DNA of 64,000 nt. Source: Actinostola sp. cb2023 (lineage: Eukaryota; Cnidaria; Anthozoa; Actiniaria; Actinostolidae). The notes under the pieces are model-generated. The model was not told where the DNA came from, ran no database searches, and saw nothing but the letters and a program-made list of their open reading frames with translations. Below, in pieces: positions 45,333-59,208 of this stretch (positions are counted from its first letter, which is position 1; the number at the start of each line of letters is the position of its first letter). The position numbers were made by a program, and so were the translations under genes. The stretch spans positions 602,501 to 666,500 of the forward strand of contig JAUJYZ010001058.1 of assembly GCA_033675265.1 (NCBI GenBank), read 5' to 3'.

Positions 45333-45870
45333 TTTAACAAATAGAAAACGTTTCCCGTGTTTGTTGATAGCCTGATATAAACACGGCTCGGTTTTACACA
45401 ATAGCTCTCGAATTCTCCCAAACTTCCCTCGTGTTTACAGCTATTTCAAAAGAGGTTGGTGAAGGTTTTGTTGCATCTTGCATACCAAGCCCGAAATGCA
45501 CTATGGGCGATGTGAATTGAGTCAGCGAAAGGTCACAACAATATTTCGGGCTTGGTATGCAAGATGCAACATGCAAGATGCAACAAAACCTTCACCAATC
45601 TTTTTGTGGCTACTGTCTCTATGGAGACGTAGCCACTATGCCATCGAGTGTGTAAGTCCGTAAGTAACTCAGTAATGTAAGTAATTCGGATAGTGTTCGG
45701 AACTAGTCAGGTGATCGAAAATCAGCCACGATGTCGCGACGATGTACCCGATGGTTTATTCGTCTGGTTGTCGACATTTTATCGATTCGGAAACGTTCTT
45801 CCCGTTTGAAATAGCTGTATATCAGGCTATGTAAACACGGGAAACGTTTTCTATTTGTTAAACGTTTTTC
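45333..45870. mobile_element. Outer foldback element with nested MITE insertion
   Basis: The left arm AACAAATAGAAAACGTTTCC is mirrored at about 45840-45862. A CAGCTATTTC-family element lies within at 45438-45817. Confidence 0.65.
45438..45817. mobile_element. CAGCTATTTC family, copy 3 (nested)
   Basis: TA-flanked TIRs. Inverted GGTATGCAAGATGCAAC copies lie in the left half; the right half is unlike the other copies. Confidence 0.65.
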
Positions 45871-46169
45871 GAATCTAATATTGATATAGAATATATTCAG
45901 ATCTTACTGACATCGAATAGGAAGTGGTAACCAATGACAACCACATTAGTAACTATTGGCAACCACCATCGCACAGAATCCTATTGTCTTTTGGGACATG
46001 TACTTACAGTCGAACGATTTCTAAAGGCGTCATTAATATGCATGAATTGACGCGATAGAAACCCTGTCTACCCAGTGAAATACTATCAATGGATCAACGG
46101 CTCTTCTAGAAATCAACATTTACACGAACGTCATGCCTTTATAATATGCTTTTTGCTGGTTTTTGAGAG

Positions 46170-46665
46170 GTTTTGCGTATTAGTTATCTGATAGAGCGAG
46201 AATGAGTTGAACTCACGTCGGCCGCTAGGAGTCATTCAACAGTGACAACAAACGACTTGAAGACAGAAGCCGAATTGATTACTTCGTAGTTTTTCATCGC
46301 ATACACTATAAACTCGTCAAAAACTTACTTAACGACTGAACTTACACTTTATATAAGCTTTCAAGTGATAGCTTTTGAGTATTAGATATCTGTTAAAGCG
46401 AGAATGAGTTGAACTCACGTCGACCGCTAAGAGTCAGTCATTCAAATGACAACAACACACGACTTGAAGACAGAAGTCGAATTGATTACTTCGTAATTTT
46501 TCATCGCATACACTATAAACTCGTCAAAAACTTACTTAACAACTGAACTTACACTTTATATAAGCTTTCAAATGATAGGTTTTGCGTATTAGTCATCTGA
46601 TAAAGCGAAGCTAAGCGAGAATGAGTTGAACTCACGTCGGTCGCTATGACAACAAGAGTCTCGTG
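46170..46665. repeat. ~205-bp tandem repeat, about 2.4 units
   Basis: Units start near 46171, 46372 and 46580. They share GAGAATGAGTTGAACTCACG and CACTATAAACTCGTCAAAAA. Confidence 0.85.
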
Positions 46666-47556
46666 AAGACCAAGATTATTATAACTCGAAAAGGATACTG
46701 TAAAGCTTCCGCGGATGATCCAACTTATGGGTGGAAAATGATCCTTATTTGTTTATCTTTATATCCCCTTAATATATTTGAATAGTTATCGTGATGAGCA
46801 AAAAATATCGATGTTTTGATGGTGCCTATACAATTCCCATAGTAAAATGACCAAAAATATCCCTACTTTGCCATAAAAAGGATACTATAACAAAATAAGT
46901 TTTGTAATTTTTATTGATATCAGCAGTTGGTTCATCATCTTGACTTTCATTTCCACCCTTAATAACTTTAGAAACTAATACACAAATCAAGAAAAAGACT
47001 AGCTTTGAGTACCCACTTCAGCCATTTTCGCCTAATTCCTTTGTAAATCGTGGAATTATCAGAGTCACACCCTAATGAACATCATTTGAATCTCGCGCCA
47101 AACAATAGGAAAGTCCCGTATGTGTCCCTCCATTCTGTGCGATGTGGTTCAATATATCGCTTTTCAGTCTCACTGAACACACATTAGATACCAGTCCTAC
47201 TCTCTCGCTCACGAGAGCGGATGGAATTAGCTTAGAGCTCCGAAGGCTCCGGATTTTGCATGAGATCAAAGCATATTGAGGAAAGATAACTTTTATCGTT
47301 TTAATGTTTGAACGCCCACCGTTTTTTTTTTTTTTAACTCGAAATGCCGTTCAGTAGTTTTTATCTAAATATTGACAAGCCACTAAAAGTTTCCCTAAAG
47401 TCATCGCGCGCTATTGAAAATCACTTGCGGCTGTTGCTGGATTGGGTTCCCTATGTGACTAAAGTGTCAATGTTGAGTATTTGACAACTGATTGAAACCT
47501 TTATATAAAACACTAATTCGTCCAATAATATCTTGACAACATGGTAGATTTAGTTA

Positions 47557-47880
47557 AGGAATGATCAACGCTTAGCGTGCGTCCATCGAGTTATGGAGCA
47601 CGCAAGGATTTGGGAGAGCACGAGAGAAGCGTAAGAGTTGCTCGAGGCGTAGCCGAGAGCAACTCTAGCTTCACGGGTGCTCTCCCAAATTCCCGAGTGC
47701 TCCATTACTCGATGGACACACAGCTAAAGCGTTGACCATTCCTTTTATAACATAGTCACTGCAAATTCAAATAAAACAATTTTATTTTCCGATTGATTTC
47801 AGAGCGCGCGCTATGGCGATGTGTCCACGCTAACCAACCAATCAGAGCGCGCGTTATATCATACCTATGTTATAATGAGA
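47557..47880. repeat. Palindrome followed by CCAATCAGAGCGCGCG segment
   Basis: GGAATGATCAACGCTTAG... and its inverse ending near 47745 form a ~190-bp hairpin. TTATAACATAG at 47749 is inverted at 47866 (CTATGTTATAA). Confidence 0.65.
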
Positions 47881-48220
47881 CATAATGTTGCCATATGTTG
47901 TCTTAGGAAGTCATCAAATGACTCCATGCTGACTAGTACTCATGTATAATAACAGCTATAAGGTACATTGATAAAACTGATACAAACTTCCAAAGGGCGG
48001 TTGGATTTGTTTTATTTGTAGTTAAGAGGAATGGGAAGTCGGTAACGCTTGATTTAATATCTTGTGACTTTAATTAATGTATATGTATGGTGAAAAGCGT
48101 GCAGTCTTTTGATGGTTCCTTAATTACTGTTGCGATTTAGATATGTTTTATTAACTGATTTATTTATTTATTTGATATTACAGTTAGTGGGGGAAATCAC
48201 TGCTTACTCAGTTTCGCGTT

Positions 48221-48223
48221 TTG

Positions 48224-48262
<39 letters not shown>

Positions 48263-48420
48263 GAAACTATATTTCATGTATTTTTACACAAACAATTGCA
48301 AATCTCACTACATGTAGGTAATTTACAATTGACTACTTGAACTCGAAAATATAACTAACAAAAAGATAATAGTAACATAAATAATAATAATAATAATAAA
48401 TAATAAATAAAAATAATATA
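48221..48420. repeat. (AAT)n microsatellites
   Basis: Two short AAT runs (48223-48261 and about 48378-48420). Confidence 0.8.
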
Positions 48421-49392
48421 ATGTATTTATAACAGCGCTTTTTCCAGGGAAGCCCAAAAGCGCATAACAATCAAATAAATCGATGACCGATGTGATGCGC
48501 AGTTCAGAGATTGAAAACGAGCTTTCTCGATATATTAGAAAACGTGTTTGATATATTACTTGTATTGAAAGTACAGTATGTCGAAAATATTGACACACTA
48601 AAATATCAAGTAAAACTACCAAATATGAACAAATAATAGTACTACCATATTTATTATATGCCGGGTAATAATATGTCTAATCAATATGTAATAATGGTAC
48701 TACCGCGCGCTTTTTCTATAAAGGTTGATACTTTCTGTTTGTGATACTGTGGGTATTTTCTAAATGAATCAATCGTGACAGTATTGTAGCTTTCCAATTA
48801 AAACCCTTTTCATGTTAATCTGCTGTGTCAGTGTGCTTCAAAAATATCTAGAATCAAAGAAAAGCGTGGGCCGCAAATTGTCAAAGTGAGTGCGCGACTG
48901 ATTTCATAGCTTCTCAGTGGAATTTTAAAATTGTATTCTCAGGGCAAAACTCGTCCCACTCCTCCCACAAATTAACGGTCATTTAAATCAGATGAAGCCT
49001 AACGTCGACTTAGCGATCTATCTAAACCAATCGAATGGTTTCCGAAATCCAAAGCTGACAAATTGTCACTTTCTACACAGAGTGGCCTTTTTGATGGAAA
49101 TTGATTCGAGTAATTGACTTTTTTCATTCAGGCCGTTTTCTAGAATTGATACTTTTGTCGGCTTTCTTGACTCCAATCAATCACGTGTACGTAATCAGCA
49201 GTGACTTATGTACTGACATGTTTGTTTAGTTGAGTAGGTTTATGTTTGGATAACAAATGTAACGAAGATAAAAAGTAAAAAGAACAGTAGACTTCTTTTG
49301 ATGAGAGAGTTTTAGAAGGGAGGGGACGAGAGTGGCCGGGGCTCATTGCGGTTTGTAAGGGGGATTTCTACTTTCCAGATAGATTACTATAA

Positions 49393-50036
49393 CGTGACGT
49401 ACCTCTGATTGTCATGGTATATCTTACCTTACACCGACCACACAAGCAACATATATAATATGTCTACTGCATACCTATCACGTGACATAACTCTGATTGT
49501 CATGGTATATACCTTACCTTACACCGACCACACAAGCAACATATAATATGTCTACTGCATACCTATCACGTGACATACTTCTGATTGTCATGGTATATAC
49601 CTTACCTTACACCGACCACACAAGCAACATATATAATATGTCTACTGCATACCTATCACGTGACGTACCTCTGATTGTCATGGTATATACCTTACCTTAC
49701 ACCGACCACACAAGCAACATATATAATATGTCTACTGCATACCTATCACGTGACGTACCTCTGATTGTCATGGTATATACCTTACCTTACACCGACCACA
49801 CAAGCAACATATATAATATGTCTACTGCATACCTATCACGTGACGTACCTCTGATTGTCATGGTATATACCTTACCTTACACCGACCACACAAGCAACAT
49901 ATATAATATGTCTACTGCATACCTATCACGTGACGTACCTCTGATTGTCATGGTATATTCCTTACCTTACACCGACCACAAGCAACATATATAATAATGC
50001 ATAATCACGTGACGTACCCTGACATGGACCACACCG
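49393..50036. repeat. 90-bp tandem array, about 7 units
   Basis: Units start at 49393, 49481, 49569, 49659, 49749, 49839, 49929 and 50008 (partial). Each carries TATCACGTGACGTAC. Because 90 is a multiple of three, a 165-codon frame runs through it; it has no gene-like features. Confidence 0.95.
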
Positions 50037-53000
50037 ACCACACAAATTAAATCTGACAAAATTAATAAAGCCGTCAAACAACGAATTATAATCGAATTTT
50101 GATTTCGGATGTTCATGCTGTTGCTTTCTACTCTGTGAGATTCGTACACAGTTTTTCACTTTTTTCGCTTTTAGGCTTCAACATACAAATCACTCTTATT
50201 TTTAAAATCAGTCAGCCGAAACTTACGGGAAATTGGTAAGCGGAAATGTGATGAAGTAAATCGAATAACAATTCTTGCGAAAATTAAAATATTATAATTA
50301 TAATTTTAAAAATGTAAATATTTTTCATGATGAGCAGCATAAGATAGGACAAAGAGTTATGGCGCTATGAATACCCAAATTGAGCCATCGAGGATTTCTA
50401 CTACTGTGCATTCTATTGCCATAGTGAGCTAAGACTGTAATTAAAACTACAGAAATTCAGAACCGTGTCAACAGTGTTCCAGCCATAAATAACCTCCTTC
50501 CTGCTCGACGATTTTTTTTCTCAACAAAAAAAATTACATTAAAAACAGCTTTGTTTCGGTAGTAATTGTACGTTAGTATTTTGGCGCGTTGTGATTATTT
50601 ACATCTGTATCTTCCTATTTTTAGCCCCGAAGAATCGAATAAAAATAAAAATAACAACATTAAAATGGATTTTTCGATATTGCAGTAAGTTCACTTACTT
50701 ACTGATAAGTAAGGAATTCATTGTGGCCATTCAGTCCCCAAATATCAGTTAAGAAAATTAGATGAATGAACACGGTGAGCTACCATAATGGAGCTTATCT
50801 CCGGCCTATATAGGCTGCCGCAAATTAAATCGGCAGAAGTAGGAATATTGATTGATTCACATTCGAATGAAACATCGAAAAATCAAACTGCCGACTGACG
50901 GAATAAATTGTTATGCTTAGTGGATCATAAAGTGATGACCACAGTGACAGGTGCCAATCGAGAACCTTGAGGATCGCCACATAATTGGGCGCAATGTGTC
51001 ATTACACGGGTCGAGTAGCCAAGTTTTAATGCGGACAGGACTAAATTGACGTAATAAAGGCTTATACTTTCACTACAGGCAGATGTTCCACGAGCCAAGC
51101 GCCAGCGTGAAGATGACGTTTTGGGTGCTTAGTTACACCAGAAGCTGCGTCGTGATTTACTGGTTAGCAGTCTTTTAGTTCCACCCAGGCTCACCCTTAG
51201 AATACCACGTGAAACTTACCTGCAGATTTTAAAACTTGACACAAGTGATGTAGTGGACGCTGCTGGCCTTTCTGTCGATTCAAGGTAAAAAATAAACTTG
51301 TGTTAGAGTTGAAGGGAATAGATATCCACGATAGTGTGTATACCGTAAATGTACACAAACCCTAAAAATAATACATGGCCGTGGTGCTATCTTTGAGATA
51401 TCCCAGAAGTGAGCCATTTTTAAATCTTAAAAGATACAACCTCACCAAGACGAAAATCATTTTTCGACGACTCAAGGGCAGATCTGTGATTAGTGATTTG
51501 TAAAGTAAATCGTAATCTACTTAAAATTCACTGGTTCGCTCTATGACCATATGTGTTTTTATACGAATAGTGTTCACTTAACTCTACTTACAGGTAGAGA
51601 AGATAATTTAGTACTTGTATAACTAGGATAGAATGAGTTACAACATGGGCTATCGACACACTTCGTATAGGTTTGACATTTTCAAGCGAGCGTTTAAACG
51701 TTAAATGTTGTCGAATTCGGAAGATATTAATTATATTCTGGTAACATCTCAATAGGTTTAAAATCCCGTATCACTGAGCCATCTCAACCACCACATCAAT
51801 CCCTTATCAGCCTCGACATCCAATGTTTTCCCATAACTTACTATTTTATTGGAGTTTCTCATGAATATAAAAATGTTATTCGACTCCAAAGAAGGCAATT
51901 TAAGGGTGTATGTTTTTGACTATTTTCTTTTTCATGTGTTTTGATTGATTTTTTGTAGCCGCAAGCACTGCCAAAATGAAATGTTCAGAATTAAAAAATA
52001 ACGTCGAGCAGATAGATGGAGCACCAGATGGCGTACATTAACTGATTCCATATTCAAGCTGTATGTAGATGAGAAATACTTGTAAGGGCCCACAATGTCA
52101 CCAAACAAATTCCCATGCTTTTATCCGCCAAGAACTTAAAACATTATCATGTATTATTTCTGATCACGACTAAAAGATCAATTATAGTTAGGGTGCTCCG
52201 TCAATGAGTTTTTTTTATCAATGCGGCCACCGCATACCGTGTTTTGTGTTTTGGTGAGGAGTGCGCTATCAAGAGCGTACTACTTTGATAGTCATCAAAA
52301 TATGTTTACAACAAAATCCTGACTGAAAATAGAAAATTAAACCGGAAAGTAAATATGGAAACGCACAGAGAAAACGAGGAGATAAAAAAAAATGAGACCA
52401 CCGGAGAGAGGAGAAAAAACAACAACAAAGAATGAATGAATGAAATTAAAGCAGCAATAGATTGTGCTGGAAGACTAAAAGCAAGTTCAACTATTGACTT
52501 AGAACTCCAAAACTCATGCAAAGCATTCAATTTATCGGTCCTTAGCAACCCATACACCTTAAACAAGTCAACCAACAATTAGAAAACGGTTGAGAACCGC
52601 TAAATTTATTCCTTAAGCTTTGATCTCGTAAAACCACTTTGTCGTACTTTGGTTGTAAATTAATCGCTTTATCTTAGGCGAACTATAATCTCATCACTGT
52701 AATTGTATTGTATGTAAAGCATTGCTTTATCTTAGGCGAACCATAATCTCATCACTGTAATTGTACTGTATGTAATAAAGCATTGCTTTGAAAACAGTTT
52801 CCGTAATAAGAATTTTTCCAATCGTTTTATTTTTATTCGCGACGATAGTAAGCATCCTTATAATCGACAGGCGCCGGTCAGCGGCGTATCGTGCATACAC
52901 ATAAAACAGACCCAGATTAAAACAAGTCTAAAGCTGTAGAATTAAATATTTAACTTAATGTGTAGAAGTTAAGCTGTTAAGTAAACATGTTTCCCTTCTC

Positions 53001-53162
53001 TCACTATTCACATTAATAGTGCTTATAATTTCGCTATACCTGATAGTTCGTAATACAGTCTGTTTATCGAACACCTTCCGTATTAATTAAGAACATTTTC
53101 TTCCCGGCGATTAATAACACTGCGCCAGCCATATTGAATCACATTCCATAGAAGCCCTATCA
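50037..53162. other. Gene-free stretch
   Basis: No recognisable exon. A ~70-bp direct duplication occurs at 52665-52795 (GCTTTATCTTAGGCGAAC, CATAATCTCATCACTG). Confidence 0.4.
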
Positions 53163-56111
53163 TCCAAGATGGCCGCCATGTCATTGATGTCGGCCATGTT
53201 GAATCACAATCGTATATATAGGGAACTAACTAATTGTGTTACTATCATCCAAGATGGCCGCCATGTCATTGATGTCAGCCATGTTGAATCACAATCGTAT
53301 ATATAGGAACTAACTAATTGTGTTACTATCATCCAAGATGGCCGCCATGTCATTGATGTCAGCCATGTTGAATCACAATCGTATAGGGAACTAACTAATT
53401 GTGTTACTATCATCCAAGATGGCCGCCATGTCATTGATGTCAGCCATGTTGAATCACAATCGTATATATAGGAACTAACTAATTGTGTTACTATCATCCA
53501 AGATGGCCGCCATGTCATTGATGTCGGCCATGTTGAATCACAATCGTATAGGGAACTAATTAATTGTGTTACTATCATCCAAGATGGCCGCCATGTCATT
53601 GATGTCGGCCATGTTGAATCACAATCGTATAGGGAACTAATTAATTGTGTTACTATCATCCAAGATGACCGCCATGTCATTGATGTCGGCCATGTTGAAT
53701 CACAATCGTATAGGGAACTAACTAATTGTGTTACTATCATCCAAGATGACCGCCATGTCATTGATGTCGGCCATGTTGAATCACAATCGTATAGGGAACT
53801 AACTAATTGTGTTACTATCATCCAAGATGACCGCCATGTCATTGATGTCGGCCATGTTGAATCACAATCGTTTAGGGAACTAACTAATTGTGTTACTATC
53901 ATCCAAGATGGCCGCCATGTCATTGATGTCAGCCATGTTGAATCACAATCGTATAGGGAACTAACTAATTGTGTTACTATCATCCAAGATGGCCGCCATG
54001 TCATTGATGTCAGCCATGTTGAATCACAATCGTATAGGGAACTAACTAATTGTGTTACTATCATCCAAGATGGCCGCCATGTCATTGATGTCAGCCATGT
54101 TGAATCACAATCGTATAGGAAACTAGCTAATTGTGTTACTATCATCCAAGATGGCCGCCATGTCATTGATGTCAGCCATGTTGAATCACAATCGTATAGG
54201 GAACTAACTAATTGTGTTACTATCATCCAAGATGGCCGCCATGTCATTGATGTCAGCCATGTTGAATCACAATCGTATAGGGAACTAGGGAACTAACTAA
54301 TTGTGTTACTATCATCCAAGATGGCCGCCATGTCATTGATGTCAGCCATGTTGAATCACAATCGTATAGGGAACTAACTAATTGTGTTACTATCATCCAA
54401 GATGGCCGCCATGTCATTGATGTCATTGATCACAATGTCAGCCATGTTGAATCACAATCGTATAGCCATGGAACTAACTAACTAATTATTGTGTTACTAT
54501 CATCCAAGATGGCCGCCATGTCATTGATGTCGGCCATGTTGAATCACAATCGTATAGGGAACTAACTAATTATTGTGTTACTATCATCCAAGATGGCCGC
54601 CATGTCATTGATGTCGGCCATGTTGAATCACAATCGTATAGGGTGTGTTACTATCATCCAGATGGCCGCCATGTCATTGATGTCGGCCATGTTGAATCAC
54701 AATCGTATAGGGAACTAACTAATTGTGTTACTATCATCCAAGATGGCCGCCATGTCATTGATGTCGGCCATGTTGAATCACAATCGTATAGGGAACTAAC
54801 TAATTGTGTTACTATCATCCAAGATGGCCGCCATGTCATTGATGTCGGCCATGTTGAATCACAATCGTATAGGGAACTAACTAATTGTGTTACTATCATC
54901 CAAGATGGCCGCCATGTCATTGATGTGCCATGTTGAATTACTATCATCCAAGATGGCCGCCATGTCATTGATGTCGGCCATGTTGAATCACAATCGTATA
55001 GGGAACTAACTAATTGTGTTACTATCATCCAAGATGGCCGCCATGTCATTGATGTCGGCCATGTTGAATCACAATCGTATAGGGAACTAACTAATTGTGT
55101 GTTACTATCATCCAAGATGGCCGCCATGTCATTGATGTCGGCCATGTTGAATCACAATCGTATAGGGAACTAACTAATTGTGTTACTATCATCCAAGATG
55201 GCCGCCATGTCATTGATGTCGGCCATGTTGAATCACAATCGTATAGGGAACTAACTAATTATTGTGTTACTATCATCCAAGATGGCCGCCATGTCATTGA
55301 TGTCGGCCATGTTGAATCACAATCGTATAGGGAACTAACTAATTGTGTTACTATCATCCACGATGGCCGCCATGTCATTGATGTCGGCCATGTTGAATCA
55401 CAATCGTATAGGGAACTAACATGTTGAATCACACGATGGCCGCCATGTCATGATGTCGGCCATGTTGAATCACAATCGTATAGGGAACTAACTAATTATT
55501 GTGTTACTATCATCCAAGATGGCCGCCATGTCATTGATGTCGGCCATGTTGATTCACAATCGTATAGGGAACTAACTAATTGTGTTACTATCATCCAAGA
55601 TGGCCGCCATGTCATTGATGTCGGCCATGTTGAATCACAATCGTATAGGGAACTAACTAATAGTGTTACTATCATCCAAGATGACCGCCATGTCATTGAT
55701 GTCGGCCATGTTGAATCACAATCGTATAGGGAACTAACTAATTGTGTTACTATCATCCAAGATGACCGCCATGTCATTGATGTCGGCCATGTTGAATCAC
55801 AATCGTATAGGGAACTAGCTAATTGTGTTACTATCATCCACGATGGCCGCCATGTCATTGATGTCGGCCATGTTGAATCACAATCGTATAGGGAACTAAC
55901 TAATTATTGTGTTACTATCATCCAAGATGGCCGCCATGTCATTGATGTCGGCCATGTTGATTCACAATCGTATAGGGAACTAACTAATTGTGTTACTATC
56001 ATCCAAGATGACCGCCATGTCATTGTGTTCTAATTGTGTTACTATCATCCAAGATGACCGCCATGTCATTGATGTCGGCCATGTTGAATCACAATCGTAT
56101 AGGGAACTAAC
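53163..56111. repeat. 81-bp satellite array, left block (~36 units)
   Basis: The unit contains TAATTGTGTTACTATCATCC, AAGATGGCCGCCATGTCATT, GATGTCGGCCATGTTGAATC and ACAATCGTATAGGGAACTAA. Units are 81 or 84 bp with truncated ones near 54.4, 54.9, 55.4 and 56.0 kb. Long frames occur on both strands because 81 is divisible by three. Confidence 0.97.
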
Positions 56112-57819
56112 CAGGAGCCCATAAGTAGGAGCGTCCATGCTCCATACTGGGTCTGTGTCACAGCGTTTTCACAAGTGTGGTTATTTTTAGAACAGTTTTT
56201 CCGCGAAAGAAGGCCATTTGACCAATCAGAGAACGTTTCCGGTATGACGGTTTCATTTCCGGTTTCACGACAAAAATAAAATGGCGGACAGACCCGAATA
56301 GATGAATGTACAAATAAAAGTCAGGATTATCCAGTTTTCTTTGTGTTTGATTCCTAATTTTATCATACCAACAACTTCCCGGGATTCCATATAGGCCGCT
56401 ACTTTGAACCTTGACCTAAAATTATACACTGCGTTTCCCGAACGAAGTGAACTTACAGGATTTGAATTGAAGTGATGGCCAGGCGGCTTCGTGGCAGAGT
56501 TTCGTGGATAGATAATGTGAACGCGTGTTTTCTGATCAGAAATATCAGTTCCTGTTAACGTCACGGAGAAATACAAACGTATTATGAAGCGTTGTGCCTC
56601 TGAAACGTTAGAACATCAAAGTTAAAGTCAAGTAAGGTGCATTGAAAGCGATAGTTCTTCGCGAGCACATGGTCATGTTGATGTCGATGGTTCACAGCAC
56701 GGCTTACTTCAATCAGTCAAAAACCTCTTACTGCGATTCTCAGCATTATGCGAACTCAGACATTTAGGCAGTTGGCTTGTAATTTGGTTTTTCGCTTCTG
56801 TCACTCAATCAACATAAAAAAATCAGAAAACTTAAAAGTAAAAGTCAGAAGACCCACCAAATGGAAACCAAATATGATTTTGAGCTAAATTATGGATCAT
56901 TTGGTCGAAGAATGTATTTAGTTTTGAATTTGATTAATTGACAAGTTCCAGCCGACTGTTTGAATGTCTGAGTTCGCATTACGGCATAATACTGAGGCCA
57001 GTAAGAAGGTCACTGAATTTAAAAACAAAGTAATTTTGAGTCAGTTTCGCTCAACTTTTTATTGACAGTGAAGCGTGTGTAAATAATAAGCTTACTTGAC
57101 TCAGTGAGTGAATAAAACTTGAATGAAGCGTGTTTTTATTAATATATTTCAAATCAGACTCACAGAAAATATTCACAATCCATTTTTAAGTCATTTTTAG
57201 GTAACAGAAAAGACACAACAAACACGCTTACTTTCACCATTCTTGTAATTTGATTCACTCCGCCGTGACTCGTCCCAGTTGTCGCTCATCATGCAGTTTC
57301 AGCGAATTTGTTTTTGAATAGCCTTGTCTTCAACCTCCACAACGATAATTACAAGATACCACTAAGCCACATCCAAGAATAAATTGAATTCACTTTCTGA
57401 CGAAATAGTTTAGACGAAAATATGTCTTTGAAAGTCCATCCACACGTTACAACAGCTTCTCAGTCGGCCCCTTCGTGTTCGAGTTCTTCGAACCACTTGC
57501 TTTGGATTCCTTAGGCTAAGAAGCACAATCGTCACCACTATCACTTTCAAGTGCTTCTGATGTACCGAATGACTCAATACTGCTCTCACTACCACTAGAC
57601 GATTCGTAGTTTAGTTCACTTGAAGAACACTGTTTGTCGCTATCGGATGCCATCTTTATTTTACCTGCTATCTCATCAAAATTCATAAAAAACGTCATAC
57701 CGAAGACGTTCTCTGATTGGTCAAAATTCGCGGGAAAACTGTTCTAAAAATAACCACACTTGTGAAAACGCTGTGACACTATCCAATACCGTATGGAAGC
57801 TCCTACTTATGGGCTCCTG
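56112..57819. mobile_element. 1.7-kb TIR transposon inserted in the 81-bp satellite
   Basis: Ends CAGGAGCCCATAAGTAGGAG and its inverse are flanked by a 7-bp duplication AACTAAC (56105-56111 and 57820-57826). TIRs run about 130 bp, through GTTTTCACAAGTGTGGTTAT and CCAATCAGAGAACGT. A minus-strand frame from the right arm (ATG at 57651, MASDSDKQCSSSELNY and onward, Ser/Glu-rich, stop near 57519) may be a transposase N-terminal remnant. No catalytic domain is seen. Confidence 0.85.
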
Positions 57820-58155
57820 AACTAACTAATTAGTGTTACTATCATCCACGATGGCCGCCATGTCATTGATGTCGGCCATGTTGAATCACAATCGTATAGG
57901 GAACTAACTAATTATTGTGTTACTATCATCCAAGATGGCCGCCATGTCATTGATGTCGGCCATGTTGAATCACAATCGTATAGGAAACTAGCTAATTGTG
58001 TTACTATCATCCAAGATGGCCGCCATGTCATTGATGTCGGCCATGTTAAATCGCAATCGTATAGGGAACTAGCTAATTGTGTTACTATCATCCAAGATGG
58101 CCGCCATATCATTAATGTCGGTCAAGTGGAATCACAATCGTATAGGGAACTAACG
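57820..58155. repeat. 81-bp satellite array, right block (4 units)
   Basis: Continuation of the 53163-56111 array beyond the transposon, with more substitutions in the last unit. Confidence 0.95.
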
Positions 58156-58212
58156 TAATTATCAATGTAAGAACTTTATTAGGTGTAAACGTATTGGCAT
58201 CCAAAATCAATA

Positions 58213-58530
58213 ATTGACCTTTTCGTAGTTTCCCAGAATGCTTCTGCAGGATTCTGCGCGCGCAAGCGAGGTCAGGGTGCAAAATAGATCAAAAATATTA
58301 AGAGAGAATGAAGAAATTCAGTAGAAAACTTAGACTTTTAAGTTAAAAGTGCGTAAGAAGAATACAAAGATGGATACAAATTTTCAAGCAAAGAAAATAG
58401 TTTTTTCCTGTTCTTGATGAGGTACAGTAGTCATATTTTCCTCAAAACACTATCAATTCTAAATATTTTCCCCCCTGACCTCGCTTGCGCGCGCAGAATC
58501 CTGAAGCATTCTGGGAACGAAAAGGTGCAT
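58213..58530. mobile_element. MITE with long TIRs
   Basis: About 60-bp arms (ACCTTTTCGTAGTTTCCCAG; GATTCTGCGCGCGCAAGCGA) are inverted at 58470-58528. Confidence 0.8.
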
Positions 58531-59093
58531 TTCTCCTTGTGAGTATTGATGGCAGGTATTAATAAAGTGTATTACTGATATACATCCACATCATAAATAA
58601 GGTTAAGAAAGGCATGTTTGTTTGTTTGTTCGTTCACGATCGCAATTTGTTCATTTTTGACGATTTCTGAAAAAAATTGCTCGATGACATGCCTTGATTT
58701 GTTGATATTTTGTAGCTTTAGTTAAATATACACTTAGAGTAAAAAATATCACGGTAGGTCACCGAACTAGATTTTAATATTCGACATTGCAGTACCGACA
58801 TGCCGAGTCCGCCATATAGCGAAGGCCTTACCACAGGTAGCCCACCCAACAAAATATGTACGTATGCACAGAAGTGATGCGCACGAATATTCTGTGCTGT
58901 AGCTTCAGTTAATCTGTGATGGTTTGCACAAAGACAGAGTGGCCGTGTTGCTAATGGGGAAGCCTTTGTTCTGATCGGGCACCAACATGGCCGCCTTGGC
59001 GTCACTGGTGCTGTGATGTGTACCTGGATAAAACACGCCGCTTAATTAATTGACTATCGATCATTTCACAGCCATGCATCCTTCAATAGGGGA

Positions 59094-59096
<3 letters not shown>

Positions 59097-59145
<49 letters not shown>

Positions 59146-59208
59146 GTGATAATAATAATAATAATTAAAATAATAATAATAGTGATGATGATAATAATAA
59201 TAATCATA
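59097..59208. repeat. (AAT)n microsatellite
   Basis: Imperfect AAT/ATG run. Confidence 0.9.

Noticed and set aside
49497..49994. 165-codon frame with 30-residue repeats
   Set aside because: Period of 90 bp explains it; no start context, splice signals or domain.
51061..51290. Possible exon ending at a GGTAAAA donor
   Set aside because: Stops occur in all frames for most of its length and nothing matches a known protein; a non-coding exon cannot be excluded.
53204..54247. 347-codon frame on the minus strand
   Set aside because: It is the 81-bp satellite read in a frame that stays open because 81 is divisible by three. Frames on the other strand are open too, and there is no conserved domain or non-repeat part.
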